From: Candidatus Gastranaerophilales bacterium
GTDB lineage: Bacteria; Cyanobacteriota; Vampirovibrionia; Gastranaerophilales; Gastranaerophilaceae
Length of the DNA: 64,000 bases
Assembly (NCBI GenBank): GCA_944325625.1
Contig: CALVAP010000004.1
Location: 124,001 to 188,000 of the forward strand
Reading direction: 5' to 3'
Under the pieces are notes generated by a model, which saw only the letters and a program-made list of their open reading frames with translations, had not been told where the DNA came from and did no database searches. Below are positions 9,518 to 19,182 of the stretch, piece by piece. A program made the position numbers and the translations under genes. Positions within the stretch are counted from its first letter, which is position 1. Each line of letters opens with the position of its first letter.

Positions 9518-11530
9518 CTAGTCTATTCTATCGTAAATATTCAAATAATTCCAATAACTTTTGAAAACTTTTCTTATATATGTTTGCGTTTCCGAATATG
9601 GTATCTCTTCAACAAATTCATCAAAATCAGTGTAATTTAGCGTATTATGCCAATTTTTAACAGCATTGTGACCACCATTATAACCCGCTACAGCAAATAA
9701 ATATTTTTTAGCCAGCTGCGAAAGCGCATAGTCCAAATACGCACAACCCAATTCTATATTGCTTTCTACATCATTATGGGATATTGCATCATAACTTAAT
9801 GAATATTTTTGAGCTATAAATTTAGCAGTATCAGGCATAACTTGCATAAGACCGCCTGCCCCTACATAGCTTTTTGCCTGCGTATCAAAATGGCTCTCCT
9901 CTTTTATTATTGCAATAACAACATAAGGGTCTAAGTCATATACTTTTGAGTATTTATTTATTTCATTCTCAAAGTACATAGGATACGCAAGCTTATATAT
10001 GTCATCACCAAAATCCGGCTTTGTATCCAAAGAGCTTATAAAATCTCTGGCTTGAACAATCGATAAAGCTTTATTTCCCGCCTTATAATTTACCCAACTT
10101 TCGACTACCTTATTATCTTCCAATAATAGCTCCAACAACTTCCAATCCCCTACATTCATTAGCAAATTTAATACCGGCATGTCTTTGGACTGAATTTTAC
10201 AGTAATTTAGAGGAAACTTTATTTTTTTATTATTAGTATTAAGCTGCCTTTTGCCTTTCACCGTCCAAGCTGTTTTTCGCCCATCAAGAAGAAGTTTTGA
10301 GCGAAATGCATAGTAATCATCAGGATACTTTTCCAATATCGTTCCATAATATCCTCTGGCTTTAGCGTAATTTCCCCTTTTTTCCGCTGCCTTAGCTGCA
10401 AAAAATTGTACTCTGGGAGCTGATATTGTAGTTGAATATTTTTGTGAATGGGTTTGCGCAAGCTCCATAACCTTGTCGTAGTTCCCTTTTTTATATTGTG
10501 CCCATATCAAATTCCATAGTGCATCTGATGCAAACCTGCCATTTGGATAGTTGTTAACTATTTGATGATAGTAGGGAAGTTTTTCTTTTGCACTTAGCTT
10601 ATCTATGTACTTGTATAAAGCATAATCTCCGCCGCTCAATGATTTGGGTGTCAATATATTGACAGCCTGCAAATATCCACTCTTTAAATCTGTTGAATAC
10701 ATTGCAAAAATATCTATCGCCTCATGTAATTCTTCTTCATCAATATTTGCACTGTATTCACTTAATCCCTTTTTAAGAAGAACTTGCACCTGTTTGTAAT
10801 CTCCAAGTTTTCTCGCACACATCGCCAAATAAAACCAGCTCTTCTCTATTGGAACAAATGCAAAATGCGATTTTGCCTCCGCATAAAGCCCATTTTTGTA
10901 TAATGCTTTTCCCAAAGTGTAATGTTGCTCACTATTAAGCGGGCGATTTATTTTCTTTAGTCCGGAAATTGCTTCTTTCGAATATTTTCCGCCGGGCGAA
11001 TATTCAAGATAGTAAAGATATGCGCTAAGTGCTTTTATCTCATTTTTTGCTGAATATATCTCTCCCAAAAAATAATTTGAAGCTATTTGATATTTTTCAT
11101 TTACAGCTAATTTCGCCAAACTTTCAAATAAATCTTCCGATTTTTTTATTTCACCTTTTTCAAAATACAGTTTTGCCAGATTGTATCTCGCACTTTCCTC
11201 AAATAAACTTCCCGAACAAGAATTTATAACGTCTTTATACATTGAAACTGCACTATCCTTGTCATACAAGTTTTGTGCTGAGAGCGCTGCTCTATACTTA
11301 GCGGGACAATAAAATTCGTTTCCTCGTTCTACCGATGAAAAATTGTAATATGCATTTTGGTAGTCTTTTTTATTGATAAAGTCTAACCCTTGCAAATAGT
11401 AACGTTGATTATTCTTTGACATGATATTCCCGGCAAGCATATACAACAAAAGCCCTGCCGCTAATATAAAAACAAGCACCCATATAAACTTTTTTATGAT
11501 ATTTTTTATAAAATTCATATTTACTTTCAT
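9518..11530 (-). CDS. membrane-anchored soluble lytic transglycosylase (Slt-type) with TPR repeats
   Basis: 670 residues: an N-terminal membrane anchor (~10-32), a long stretch of TPR-like helical repeats (~40-420), and a C-terminal SLT catalytic domain. The catalytic Glu lies in AIIKEESHFD, followed by GLMQVMPDTA and AGYNGG motifs. The enzyme cleaves peptidoglycan glycan strands to 1,6-anhydro products in the periplasm. The architecture is that of E. coli Slt70, but anchored. ATG at 11518 is an alternative start. Confidence 0.9.
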   Translation of the reverse strand: MKVNMNFIKNIIKKFIWVLVFILAAGLLLYMLAGNIMSKNNQRYYLQGLDFINKKDYQNAYYNFSSVERGNEFYCPAKYRAALSAQNLYDKDSAVSMYKDVINSCSGSLFEESARYNLAKLYFEKGEIKKSEDLFESLAKLAVNEKYQIASNYFLGEIYSAKNEIKALSAYLYYLEYSPGGKYSKEAISGLKKINRPLNSEQHYTLGKALYKNGLYAEAKSHFAFVPIEKSWFYLAMCARKLGDYKQVQVLLKKGLSEYSANIDEEELHEAIDIFAMYSTDLKSGYLQAVNILTPKSLSGGDYALYKYIDKLSAKEKLPYYHQIVNNYPNGRFASDALWNLIWAQYKKGNYDKVMELAQTHSQKYSTTISAPRVQFFAAKAAEKRGNYAKARGYYGTILEKYPDDYYAFRSKLLLDGRKTAWTVKGKRQLNTNNKKIKFPLNYCKIQSKDMPVLNLLMNVGDWKLLELLLEDNKVVESWVNYKAGNKALSIVQARDFISSLDTKPDFGDDIYKLAYPMYFENEINKYSKVYDLDPYVVIAIIKEESHFDTQAKSYVGAGGLMQVMPDTAKFIAQKYSLSYDAISHNDVESNIELGCAYLDYALSQLAKKYLFAVAGYNGGHNAVKNWHNTLNYTDFDEFVEEIPYSETQTYIRKVFKSYWNYLNIYDRID

Positions 11531-11628
11531 TTTATCAGACCAATACTAGTATCCGATAAACAACCTTAAAGGGCAAGGCAAAAAAGCTTATATTAAGCGA
11601 TATTGTAACCATAGAGAGTGGAGCCAAA

Positions 11629-11784
11629 ATGAAAAAATCAGTATTTATTGCGGTTGATAATTATAACCGCTCTGAAAATCCCCATAAAAAATTTACAAAT
11701 AATTTTTTACATTACAAAAAAAAAACTTCTTGTCCTATCATCAAAAACTATCTAATGCTTGATTTCATTAAAATAATTGAATAA
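11629..11784 (+). CDS. small ORF, 51 residues, unknown
   Basis: A short ORF starting MKKSVFIAVDNYNRSE, preceded by GGAG seven bases before the ATG and followed within 6 nt by a hairpin with a U-run. It is basic and has no membrane segment. It is divergent from the transglycosylase gene and fills most of an otherwise empty 333-bp gap. I recognise no family. A start, RBS and terminator make it plausible, but the region could equally be a noncoding transcript. Confidence 0.35.
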   Translation: MKKSVFIAVDNYNRSENPHKKFTNNFLHYKKKTSCPIIKNYLMLDFIKIIE

Positions 11785-11789
11785 AAAAA

Positions 11790-11816
11790 AACCGCTCAAT
11801 GAGCGGTTAAATTTTT
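11790..11816. terminator. bidirectional Rho-independent terminator
   Basis: An AACCGCTC / GAGCGGTT stem (11790-11808) with a 3-nt loop, followed by a T-rich run on the plus strand and preceded by an A-run that serves the minus strand. It lies between the small plus-strand ORF and the end of the minus-strand gene at 11864. Confidence 0.75.
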
Positions 11817-11863
11817 CCTATTCCCTATTCCTTGCATTGCTGCTATTACTTTGCTTTTTTATA

Positions 11864-12478
11864 TTAAACCTCGTTACCTGATGAAAAAGTACCAAATTTC
11901 AATTTTTTATCATCAGTATTATCTTGTTCGTTCTTATCATTTTGGTCATCTGCGCCAAGTTTTTTCTCTATTTCACCCATAGAAATCAGTCCTAAATCAC
12001 TTGCGCTATCAAGAGCATCCCCCTCTAATTTTGCAAGCTCCTCAGGATTCATTGAAGATAGCTTATTTTTAATCGTATCTTCATCCGCCTCACATCCTAA
12101 AGCCTCAGCCAATTCTTGAATTTCACTGTCATTATTCGCAAACTTTGCACCGGCTGAAAGTTTTCCGGTAAAACCTCCTGTTGATTGTGAGTCTTGAGTT
12201 TTATCGGCTTTTGTAGAGAATGAAACAGTATCACCATATCCGCCTTCTTCTCCAAACGCATTTATTCCGCTAAAACCCGAATTACCACCCTCAAGAGCCT
12301 GAGGGGATTTGTTTTGCGCAGCCATACCATTTTTTGCAGCAGTAAAAACATCTGTCGTTTTTAGACTATTTGCGTTGTTTCCATTAACGGCGTTTGTATT
12401 TTGCTGTTGCTGTTGTCCTACATTTGCTACACCTTGCTGCGCATAGTCTTTGCGCGTTAAGTTTAAAAATTCTGACAT
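11864..12478 (-). CDS. unknown low-complexity acidic protein
   Basis: 204 residues with no recognisable fold. It is rich in Asn, Gln, Gly and Asp, with a QQQQQ run near residue 25, a GDTVSFST segment near the middle, and a charged Asp/Glu/Lys C-terminus. There is no signal peptide or membrane segment. A purine-rich RBS (AAAGAAAGAGAGAGA) precedes the ATG. It lies 53 nt downstream of the beta-repeat protein gene and is probably cotranscribed. Composition suggests a partly disordered, perhaps exported, protein; no function is claimed. Confidence 0.6.
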   Translation of the reverse strand: MSEFLNLTRKDYAQQGVANVGQQQQQNTNAVNGNNANSLKTTDVFTAAKNGMAAQNKSPQALEGGNSGFSGINAFGEEGGYGDTVSFSTKADKTQDSQSTGGFTGKLSAGAKFANNDSEIQELAEALGCEADEDTIKNKLSSMNPEELAKLEGDALDSASDLGLISMGEIEKKLGADDQNDKNEQDNTDDKKLKFGTFSSGNEV

Positions 12479-12531
12479 AATTTATTCTCTCTCTTTCTTT
12501 AATAATAAACGGTGGTTAAATTTTTCTTTTT

Positions 12532-13692
12532 TTATTCTGCTACTACTGTGTAAAATTTCTTTGAAACAACTTCATATTTCAAAAATGGATGATTTGAATC
12601 CTCTGCAAATGTGTAACTTTGTTGCTGCTCAAGTGTATGACCCGTGTTTGCTGTTCCCATTTCTATGTTAAAGTTACCGTCTTGCAGCGTCCATTTCAGG
12701 GTATTATCTCCATTTCCAAATTGAATATTATTTCCGGTTACTCCGTCAACTATAAAGTTTTTGAAGTAATTCATTTCATAATCGTCATATTTTTCATATG
12801 CGGTTTCTGTCTCCGCAACATTATGAATAATAGTTTTAAACTCTTGTTCTCCTTCATGTCCTTGCGGATAATAATAAGCAACACCTTCGTATGTATATGA
12901 ATATACATAAATCGTTGGTATTCCATCAGGATTTGCAGCCACTACATATTTAGCTTTTCCATCTTTTAGCTCCATCATATCAACTGTTTCCGCAAAAGCC
13001 TTATCTTCATCAGATAATGCTGCATATATAGGATTTGTACAGTGACTATAATCATAAACTACGTTAGAATTTACTTTTTCGGAGGTATTAAAATGATCTA
13101 ATTCTTCAATCCAAGGACTTTCTAAATCACCCCATAACTTTGCATTAGTCTTTAATGCATAGTCAATCGTCATAACAGAAGAATTACCATCTCCCATAGT
13201 TATATTATTATTATTGCCCCAAAATGCAATCTTCTGCATTCCATCACCTAACGATATTGCATTTGAGTTACCAATCATTCCAATTTGGTTTTTTCCATCG
13301 CCTGATGTCAATGAGTTGTTTTCGCCATATATTCGAACCTCATTGTCTCCACCAGCACTCGTAACATCTATGTTTGTTCCTTCTATGTATATGGAATCAT
13401 CACCAAGTCCGGTTTGCGCTGAACTGTTTGTTCCACCCAATGCAATAGAATTATTACCATTTCCTGCTGTTATTTTATTATTGTCACCATAGAGCATTAC
13501 TGTGTTGTTACCCTCTTTAGCGTTAACTTCGATGTTATCACCATTGAGCATTACAACATCATCATCTGTGTCTGTTAAATCTAACTTCACTCCTTCTACT
13601 CTCTCAAGAGAATTAGGATTAAAACCGACTTGATTTAACAACTCAAATGCAGCCTGATTTTGGTATTGATGTATTGCACTTATATTTGTCAT
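12532..13692 (-). CDS. protein with seven tandem 18-residue beta-helix/RTX-like repeats
   Basis: 386 residues. Residues 45-170 are seven consecutive repeats of exactly 18 residues, with pattern [DN]-x-[VI]-x-[LIM]-x-G-x-N-x-x-[IV]-x-x-x-x-G-[ND]. The 18-residue period is twice the 9-residue RTX unit and fits a parallel beta-roll or beta-helix with one turn per repeat. A GNNIQFGNGDN echo occurs near residue 318. The rest is unique. There is no signal peptide, so export, if any, would be by a type I or other leaderless route; no such transporter is in the window. Confidence 0.7.
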   Translation of the reverse strand: MTNISAIHQYQNQAAFELLNQVGFNPNSLERVEGVKLDLTDTDDDVVMLNGDNIEVNAKEGNNTVMLYGDNNKITAGNGNNSIALGGTNSSAQTGLGDDSIYIEGTNIDVTSAGGDNEVRIYGENNSLTSGDGKNQIGMIGNSNAISLGDGMQKIAFWGNNNNITMGDGNSSVMTIDYALKTNAKLWGDLESPWIEELDHFNTSEKVNSNVVYDYSHCTNPIYAALSDEDKAFAETVDMMELKDGKAKYVVAANPDGIPTIYVYSYTYEGVAYYYPQGHEGEQEFKTIIHNVAETETAYEKYDDYEMNYFKNFIVDGVTGNNIQFGNGDNTLKWTLQDGNFNIEMGTANTGHTLEQQQSYTFAEDSNHPFLKYEVVSKKFYTVVAE

Positions 13693-13782
13693 ATACTCTC
13701 TTACTTAATATATCCTCGTATATATAATAAGTAGTTTGAGTATATAAAATTGCTAAAATTGTATATATTTTGTTTACAATAC

Positions 13783-14709
13783 TTAATGATTATTATTGGG
13801 GGCTTTTATTATTTGAACAGAGCGAACCTCTGAAAGGTCTTGCCTTGCTTCTTTTATCTTGTTTCTAATATCATCATCCAAACTATGCCCGCCAACCAAA
13901 CGGTCAACAAAGCCATTATTAAGTTTTACTGCTTTTTTTAGAACACCTATATCATCAAGAATATCCTTGATTTGCTCAAAATCATACCCGAAACCATGCT
14001 TTGATTGATATGTTAACACCTCGCCGGTTGGTGAAATTACGTCTTCTCCACCTTTTTCAAAATAAATTTTGAATATAGATTTCAAATCCTGTAATTCACA
14101 CTGCATCGTGCTAATTGCCTGCTGTATCCGCAAATATCTTTCAAACAAATAATCAATGTTATTTATCTGTTTAATTTGCCAATCATACTTTTTGTCATAG
14201 AGTTTTTTAAGTTTTGGGTACGCAAGCGCCAACCCCATAGTATCACCCATTGCTCTGTGACGGTCGGTAATTTCAATTTCGAACTTTTTCATTAAATTAT
14301 CAAGACCATGCGACAATAAATCGGGATAAACTTCCTTAAACATAAACTCCGTATCTATTCTGGGATTTTCGATACCCTTTCCCGTATGTCTTTTTGCCGC
14401 TTCATTTATATATGAGTAATCAAAAATAGCATTGTGTGCAACTATGGGATAATCACCAATAAATTCAAGAATTTTGTGTATCACTTCTTCTTCTTTTGGA
14501 GCATCTTTAACCATATCTTCGGTGATACCATGCACAGCAATACTTGATTTTCTAATGTGCTGTTGGGGATTGATAAGTGTTTCATAACTATCTTTTATAA
14601 CACCGTTTTCCAGCCTTACTGCTGCAAATTCTACCATTCTCTCTTTTGTATAATCCAATCCCGTAGTTTCTGTATCAAGAACAATTTCAATAACTTTTTT
14701 ACGCGGCAT
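13783..14709 (-). CDS. DnaQ-like 3'-5' exonuclease (DEDDh)
   Basis: 308 residues. The N-terminal ~180 residues form a DEDDh exonuclease: LDTETTG (ExoI), an AHNAIFDYSYI segment (ExoII) and HRAMGD (ExoIII). The C-terminal ~120 residues are helical and unassigned. The domain matches the Pol III epsilon proofreading family and its stand-alone relatives; the extra C-terminal region makes a role in repair or RNA processing as likely as replication. GGGAGATG precedes the ATG. The gene is divergent from der. Confidence 0.85.
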   Translation of the reverse strand: MPRKKVIEIVLDTETTGLDYTKERMVEFAAVRLENGVIKDSYETLINPQQHIRKSSIAVHGITEDMVKDAPKEEEVIHKILEFIGDYPIVAHNAIFDYSYINEAAKRHTGKGIENPRIDTEFMFKEVYPDLLSHGLDNLMKKFEIEITDRHRAMGDTMGLALAYPKLKKLYDKKYDWQIKQINNIDYLFERYLRIQQAISTMQCELQDLKSIFKIYFEKGGEDVISPTGEVLTYQSKHGFGYDFEQIKDILDDIGVLKKAVKLNNGFVDRLVGGHSLDDDIRNKIKEARQDLSEVRSVQIIKAPNNNH

Positions 14710-14797
14710 TTTTCATCTCCCTTATCAAAAGTTTATCATAAAAGTGCAAAATGGGAAGATTTGTAATAAAATGAAAGAATAACAAAAGGAAATTAAA

Positions 14798-16129
14798 ATG
14801 CAAAGAAAACCGGTAGTAGCAATAGTAGGTCGTCCAAATGTAGGTAAATCAACATTTGTAAACAGGCTTGTCGGAACAAGAAAAAGCATAGTTGATGATA
14901 GACCGGGGGTTACCAGAGATAGGATTTATTTTGACGTAGAATGGCAAAATAAACACTTTACAGTAATAGATACGGGCGGAATTATCCCCGGAGATGAAGA
15001 TGAGATAATGCTCAACATCTTCACTCAAGCACAAATTGCCTGTGAGGAAGCTGATAAAATAATATTTGTAGTAGATGGCAAAGACGGAATAAACCCAATA
15101 GACCATGATATCGCAAACGTATTACGTCGCAGCAAAAAAGAAGTTTTTCTTGCTGTCAACAAAATTGATTCTCCCGCACATTCAAATAATATTGCAGATT
15201 TTTATGAGCTGGCAATAGGTGAACCAATAGCCATTTCCGCATTACACGGAGATGGCGGAATAGGAGATATACTCGACAAATTAACTAAGGATTTTGAATA
15301 TTCAGAAGCTGAAGTTGACAATGATATCATAAAAATTGCGATTGTAGGCAAACCAAATGCCGGAAAATCCAGTATTGTTAACGCTCTATTGGGCGAAGAA
15401 AGGGTAATCGTTTCGGATATATCAGGAACAACTCGTGATAGCATTGACTCTAAGGTGAAATATGAAGGACAAGAGTTTTTGCTGATTGATACAGCAGGGA
15501 TTAGGAAAAAATCGAAAGTTGACTGGGGTGTTGAAAAATTTGCCGTAGACAGAGCAATTCGTTCAATCCGCAGTTGTGATGTCGCTGTTCTTGTTATAGA
15601 TGCAACTGAAGGTCTAAGCGACCAAGATAAGAAAATTGCACAAACAATTATTGAAGCGGGAAGATCAATGATTCTTGCCATTAACAAATGGGATTTGATT
15701 GAAGATAAACAGAAAGAAAACTCTCCGCAAAAATATGAAAAAATGCTCAACCACGAAGCACCTTTTTTGGATTATATTCCCAAAATATTTATATCTGCCG
15801 TTACTAAGCAAAGGCTGGTAAGCATATATAAGCAAGCTATAGAAGTTCATAAAGAATGGACCAAACGAGTCTCTACAAGTATTCTAAACAAAATAATATC
15901 AGACGCTATAGCAATGAATCCGCCAAATTCCAAACGCGGTAAAAGGCTTAAAGTCCTTTATACTACACAGGTTAAAGCAGAGCCTCCAACATTTGTTATG
16001 TTTGTTAATAACGGAGATTTACTTGTCGACAGCTACAGAAGATATTTGGAAAAACGTCTAAGAGAAGCGTTCGGATTTTTCGGAACACCTATAAAACTAA
16101 CAGAACGAGAACGAAAGGAAAAAGATTAA
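14798..16129 (+). CDS. der: ribosome biogenesis GTPase Der (EngA)
   Basis: 443 residues with two tandem GTPase domains: GRPNVGKS at the N-terminus and GKPNAGKS near residue 186, each with its DTGG/DTAG and NKxD motifs. The C-terminal KH-like domain completes the standard Der architecture. Der assists maturation of the 50S subunit. AAAGGA precedes the ATG. The stop codon overlaps the plsY start by one base, so the two are translationally coupled. Confidence 0.97.
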   Translation: MQRKPVVAIVGRPNVGKSTFVNRLVGTRKSIVDDRPGVTRDRIYFDVEWQNKHFTVIDTGGIIPGDEDEIMLNIFTQAQIACEEADKIIFVVDGKDGINPIDHDIANVLRRSKKEVFLAVNKIDSPAHSNNIADFYELAIGEPIAISALHGDGGIGDILDKLTKDFEYSEAEVDNDIIKIAIVGKPNAGKSSIVNALLGEERVIVSDISGTTRDSIDSKVKYEGQEFLLIDTAGIRKKSKVDWGVEKFAVDRAIRSIRSCDVAVLVIDATEGLSDQDKKIAQTIIEAGRSMILAINKWDLIEDKQKENSPQKYEKMLNHEAPFLDYIPKIFISAVTKQRLVSIYKQAIEVHKEWTKRVSTSILNKIISDAIAMNPPNSKRGKRLKVLYTTQVKAEPPTFVMFVNNGDLLVDSYRRYLEKRLREAFGFFGTPIKLTERERKEKD

Positions 16130-16728
16130 TGCCAAGTTTTATTTTACCTGTTATAATAACATTTTTGGTTGCATATCTCATCGGTTCAATACCAACAGGA
16201 TATATAGTTGTAAAATTACTCAAGGGCGAAGACATTCGCAAAATTGGCTCTGGCTCAACCGGTGCAACAAATGTCAAAAGAGTCCTCGGCAAGGGATGGT
16301 TTTTCGGAGTAATGCTTATGGATGCGTTTAAAGGCGCATTACCTGTTTTGCTTGCTAAATATTTTGACACAAGCACAGGTATACTTGCAGTACTTGCAGC
16401 TGTAGCTGTATTAATAGGGCATTCAAAATCAATTTTTCTTGGTTTTACCGGTGGAAAATCTGTTGCATCGGGGGTAGGTACCATACTTGCACTTTGTTGG
16501 CAAGTTGGACTTTTAATTGCGCTAATTTGGGGAATCATCACATATATTTCTCGTTATGTTTCTCTTGGGTCTATTATCGCTCTTTGTCTATCGCCAATTC
16601 TGATGTTTTTCTTCCATAAACCAATAGCATATATAATATACTGTGCCATAGGTGCATTATACATAGTATACCTGCATCGAGAAAACATAAAGCGCCTAAT
16701 CGCCGGAAATGAAAATAAAGTCAGATAA
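16129..16728 (+). CDS. plsY: acyl-phosphate:glycerol-3-phosphate acyltransferase PlsY
   Basis: 199 residues, integral membrane, with about five hydrophobic segments. Conserved motifs GSIPTGY, GSGSTGATNV and GHxxSxFLGFTGGKSVASGVG-type are all present. PlsY transfers acyl groups from acyl-phosphate to glycerol-3-phosphate, the first step of membrane phospholipid synthesis. The ATG overlaps the der stop (TAATG). The der-plsY pairing is common in bacteria. Confidence 0.95.
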   Translation: MPSFILPVIITFLVAYLIGSIPTGYIVVKLLKGEDIRKIGSGSTGATNVKRVLGKGWFFGVMLMDAFKGALPVLLAKYFDTSTGILAVLAAVAVLIGHSKSIFLGFTGGKSVASGVGTILALCWQVGLLIALIWGIITYISRYVSLGSIIALCLSPILMFFFHKPIAYIIYCAIGALYIVYLHRENIKRLIAGNENKVR

Positions 16729-16787
16729 TCTTTATCTTTAATCATATAGGCTATTTATATAAAACAACTTTTAAATAAGGATATAAT

Positions 16788-17204
16788 ATGAGCATTAGAA
16801 ACGGAAAATTTCAAATTAACACTCGTGGTTTTACTGACATAATTGATATTACAGAAAAGGTTAAAAATGAAGTATACAAACATAACCTAAAAGAAGGACT
16901 TGTGCATATCTATGTAGCAGGCTCCACTGCTTCTGTTACAACAATTGAGTATGAACCGGGGCTTTTAAAAGATTTTCCTGCCGCATTAGATAAAATTGCA
17001 CCTGCCGGAGAATTTTATCATCACGATGATACTTGGCATGACGGAAACGGGCATGCCCATATCAGAGCAGCAATCATTGGAAATGCATGCTCCATCCCGC
17101 TAGTGGATGGAGCATTACAACTTGGTACCTGGCAGCAGATTGTTCTCGTTGACTTTGACAACAAACCGCGCGTTAGAAATATTACAATTCAGGTTATGGA
17201 CTAA
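16788..17204 (+). CDS. yjbQ: YjbQ/UPF0047 family protein
   Basis: 138 residues, the usual family length. The His-rich segments YHHDDTWHDGNGHAH and the C-terminal LGTWQQIVLVDFD are family signatures. Members bind metal and show weak thiamin-phosphate synthase activity in vitro; the true role is unsettled. AAGGATAT precedes the ATG. It follows plsY by 59 nt on the same strand. Confidence 0.9.
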   Translation: MSIRNGKFQINTRGFTDIIDITEKVKNEVYKHNLKEGLVHIYVAGSTASVTTIEYEPGLLKDFPAALDKIAPAGEFYHHDDTWHDGNGHAHIRAAIIGNACSIPLVDGALQLGTWQQIVLVDFDNKPRVRNITIQVMD

Positions 17205-17206
17205 AA

Positions 17207-17527
17207 CTAAGCTTGGTCAATGATTGCCTTGTTTTCTTTCATAAAGCTCATTTTTGCGGCCAATTCGTCCAATCTTGTTTTTTTGGTTATATTAGTTGAG
17301 TACAAATCATTTGCACCTTGTAATCTGAATACATCTTCTTTTGGAGTTTTTTCAAGTTTTACATAGCCCCAATCACACAAGTTATCACAAAATTTTTGGA
17401 AACCCTTAACTGCGTCTTTTCCTTCTGCAGCCAATCTTGCTGAAAGATACTCTTGAGCTTTGGGTCCCATTAAAGCACATCCGCCAAAAGCTGGATTAGC
17501 ATTCATACCATTTACTGAATTGTTCAT
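17207..17527 (-). CDS. unknown small protein
   Basis: 106 residues, no recognised family. The N-terminus is Asn/Gly-rich (NNSVNGMNANP), followed by mostly helical, charged sequence with three Cys. There is no signal peptide. GAAGGA lies seven bases before the ATG, which supports translation. It ends two bases from the convergent yjbQ stop. Confidence 0.6.
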   Translation of the reverse strand: MNNSVNGMNANPAFGGCALMGPKAQEYLSARLAAEGKDAVKGFQKFCDNLCDWGYVKLEKTPKEDVFRLQGANDLYSTNITKKTRLDELAAKMSFMKENKAIIDQA

Positions 17528-17622
17528 AAAAAATTCCTTCCATATTTACTACATCGCCATGAAGTAAGCTAAATTTTTAGAATTGCTTTATACTAAAATA
17601 TAATTTACAAAACTTAAAAATA

Positions 17623-19170
17623 TTAATCAGAAGTCTTGATAAAATTTCTATACTGCAAACACTGCGCAATATGCTTAGTTTGTATATTTTGCTCGCCATC
17701 CAAATCAGCTATGGTTCTAGAAAGCTTTAAAATTCTGTCATACGCCCGACCGGAAAGTCCGAATTTTGAAATTGCCGACCTTAGAAAATCCTTAGACTCT
17801 TCATTAATTTTGCAAAATTCTTTTATCAACTTTGGAGTTAATTCAGAGTTCGTGAAAATACCCATATTCTTGTATCGCTCAGATTGAATATTACGCGCTG
17901 CGATAACTCGCTCTCTAATATTAATAGAACTCTCTGAAACCACATTTATACTGACAAGTTCATCTGATGTAAGGCGTGGAACTTCAATTTGCATATCTAT
18001 TCTATCCAACAAAGGTCCTGACAGTCTTGAACGGTAACGTTGAATTTGGAATTCACTACAAGTACAACTTTTTTGACTATCTCCCAAATAACCGCACGGA
18101 CAAGGATTCATAGATGCCAACAAGATAAAATCAGCAGGGTACTTCACCGCATTTTTTGCACGCGAAATACAAACCTCACCATCCTCTAAGGGTTGCCTTA
18201 ATACTTCAAGAACATTCCTCGGGAATTCAACAATTTCATCCAGAAATAAAACACCTCTATGAGCAAGTGTAATTTCACCCGGTTTGGGGTTTTGACCTCC
18301 ACCAATAATTCCAACAGCAGAAGCAGAATGATGAACAACTCTAAACGGACGCTTATTAACCAATGGTTTATCTTTGGTTAACAGAGCAGAAATACTGTAG
18401 ATTTTTGTGATTTCCAGTGCTTCTTCCAACTCCAGCGGAGGAAGTATTGAGGCAAAACACTTTGACAACAATGTTTTACCTGAACCTGGAGGCCCGACCA
18501 TTAAAAGATTGTGCCCGCCTGCCGCAGCTATTTCCAGTGCCTTCTTTGCTTTTAATTGGCCCTTTACGTCCTTAAAATCATAGACAAAATCTTCCTTTTG
18601 CGAACTCTTCAAAAGATTATTCGCATCAACCATAATCTTTTCCAACGGGGCATATGATGTATCATCGGCAAAATGACTTACAACATCACCGAGACATTTT
18701 GCCCCATAAACGTTAACCCCTGGAACAAGAGCAGCTTCGTATTTATTATCATCGGGCACAATAACATTTTTTATCCCAAGCTTTCTCAGTCCAAAAACGG
18801 TAGGAAGCACACTGCTAACAGGTTTCAATCTCCCGTCCAATGACAACTCGCCTAAAAAAGCATATTCTTGAATTTTTTCCGGAACAATAACATTATCCGC
18901 CGCAAGAATACCAATAGCTATTGGCAAGTCATAACAAGAACCTTCTTTTTTAATACTCGCAGGTGCAAGATTAACTATGATTTTCTTTGCAGGAAAAGGA
19001 AAACCTGAATTTTTAATTGCAGAGCGCACACGTTCTTTAGCCTCATTAACAGCCAAATCGGGGAGTCCGACAACCAAAAAAGCCGGAACTCCGAGATTCA
19101 AATCAACTTCAACAGCTATCTCAAAAGTCTCTAGTCCGATAACCGCAGCTGTTTTAACATTTGATACCAT
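17623..19170 (-). CDS. comM: YifB/ComM family Mg-chelatase-like AAA+ ATPase
   Basis: 515 residues: an N-terminal Lon-protease-like (ChlI-type) domain, a central AAA+ module with Walker A GPPGSGKT and Walker B VLFLDEI, and a C-terminal Mg_chelatase_C domain. A Cys-rich CPCGYLGD insertion is typical. ComM is a hexameric helicase that speeds branch migration during natural transformation, which would fit a cell with type IV pili, though competence is not shown here. It lies 12 nt after a Bax-inhibitor-like gene, likely one operon. Confidence 0.92.
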   Translation of the reverse strand: MVSNVKTAAVIGLETFEIAVEVDLNLGVPAFLVVGLPDLAVNEAKERVRSAIKNSGFPFPAKKIIVNLAPASIKKEGSCYDLPIAIGILAADNVIVPEKIQEYAFLGELSLDGRLKPVSSVLPTVFGLRKLGIKNVIVPDDNKYEAALVPGVNVYGAKCLGDVVSHFADDTSYAPLEKIMVDANNLLKSSQKEDFVYDFKDVKGQLKAKKALEIAAAGGHNLLMVGPPGSGKTLLSKCFASILPPLELEEALEITKIYSISALLTKDKPLVNKRPFRVVHHSASAVGIIGGGQNPKPGEITLAHRGVLFLDEIVEFPRNVLEVLRQPLEDGEVCISRAKNAVKYPADFILLASMNPCPCGYLGDSQKSCTCSEFQIQRYRSRLSGPLLDRIDMQIEVPRLTSDELVSINVVSESSINIRERVIAARNIQSERYKNMGIFTNSELTPKLIKEFCKINEESKDFLRSAISKFGLSGRAYDRILKLSRTIADLDGEQNIQTKHIAQCLQYRNFIKTSD

Positions 19171-19182
19171 TTTAAGCTATCA

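Noticed and set aside
11864-13692. CRISPR or DNA-level tandem repeat
   Set aside because: The 54-bp periodicity is at protein level only; the DNA units differ.
15202-15750. 182-codon minus-strand ORF
   Set aside because: Antisense to der, which has complete conserved motifs.
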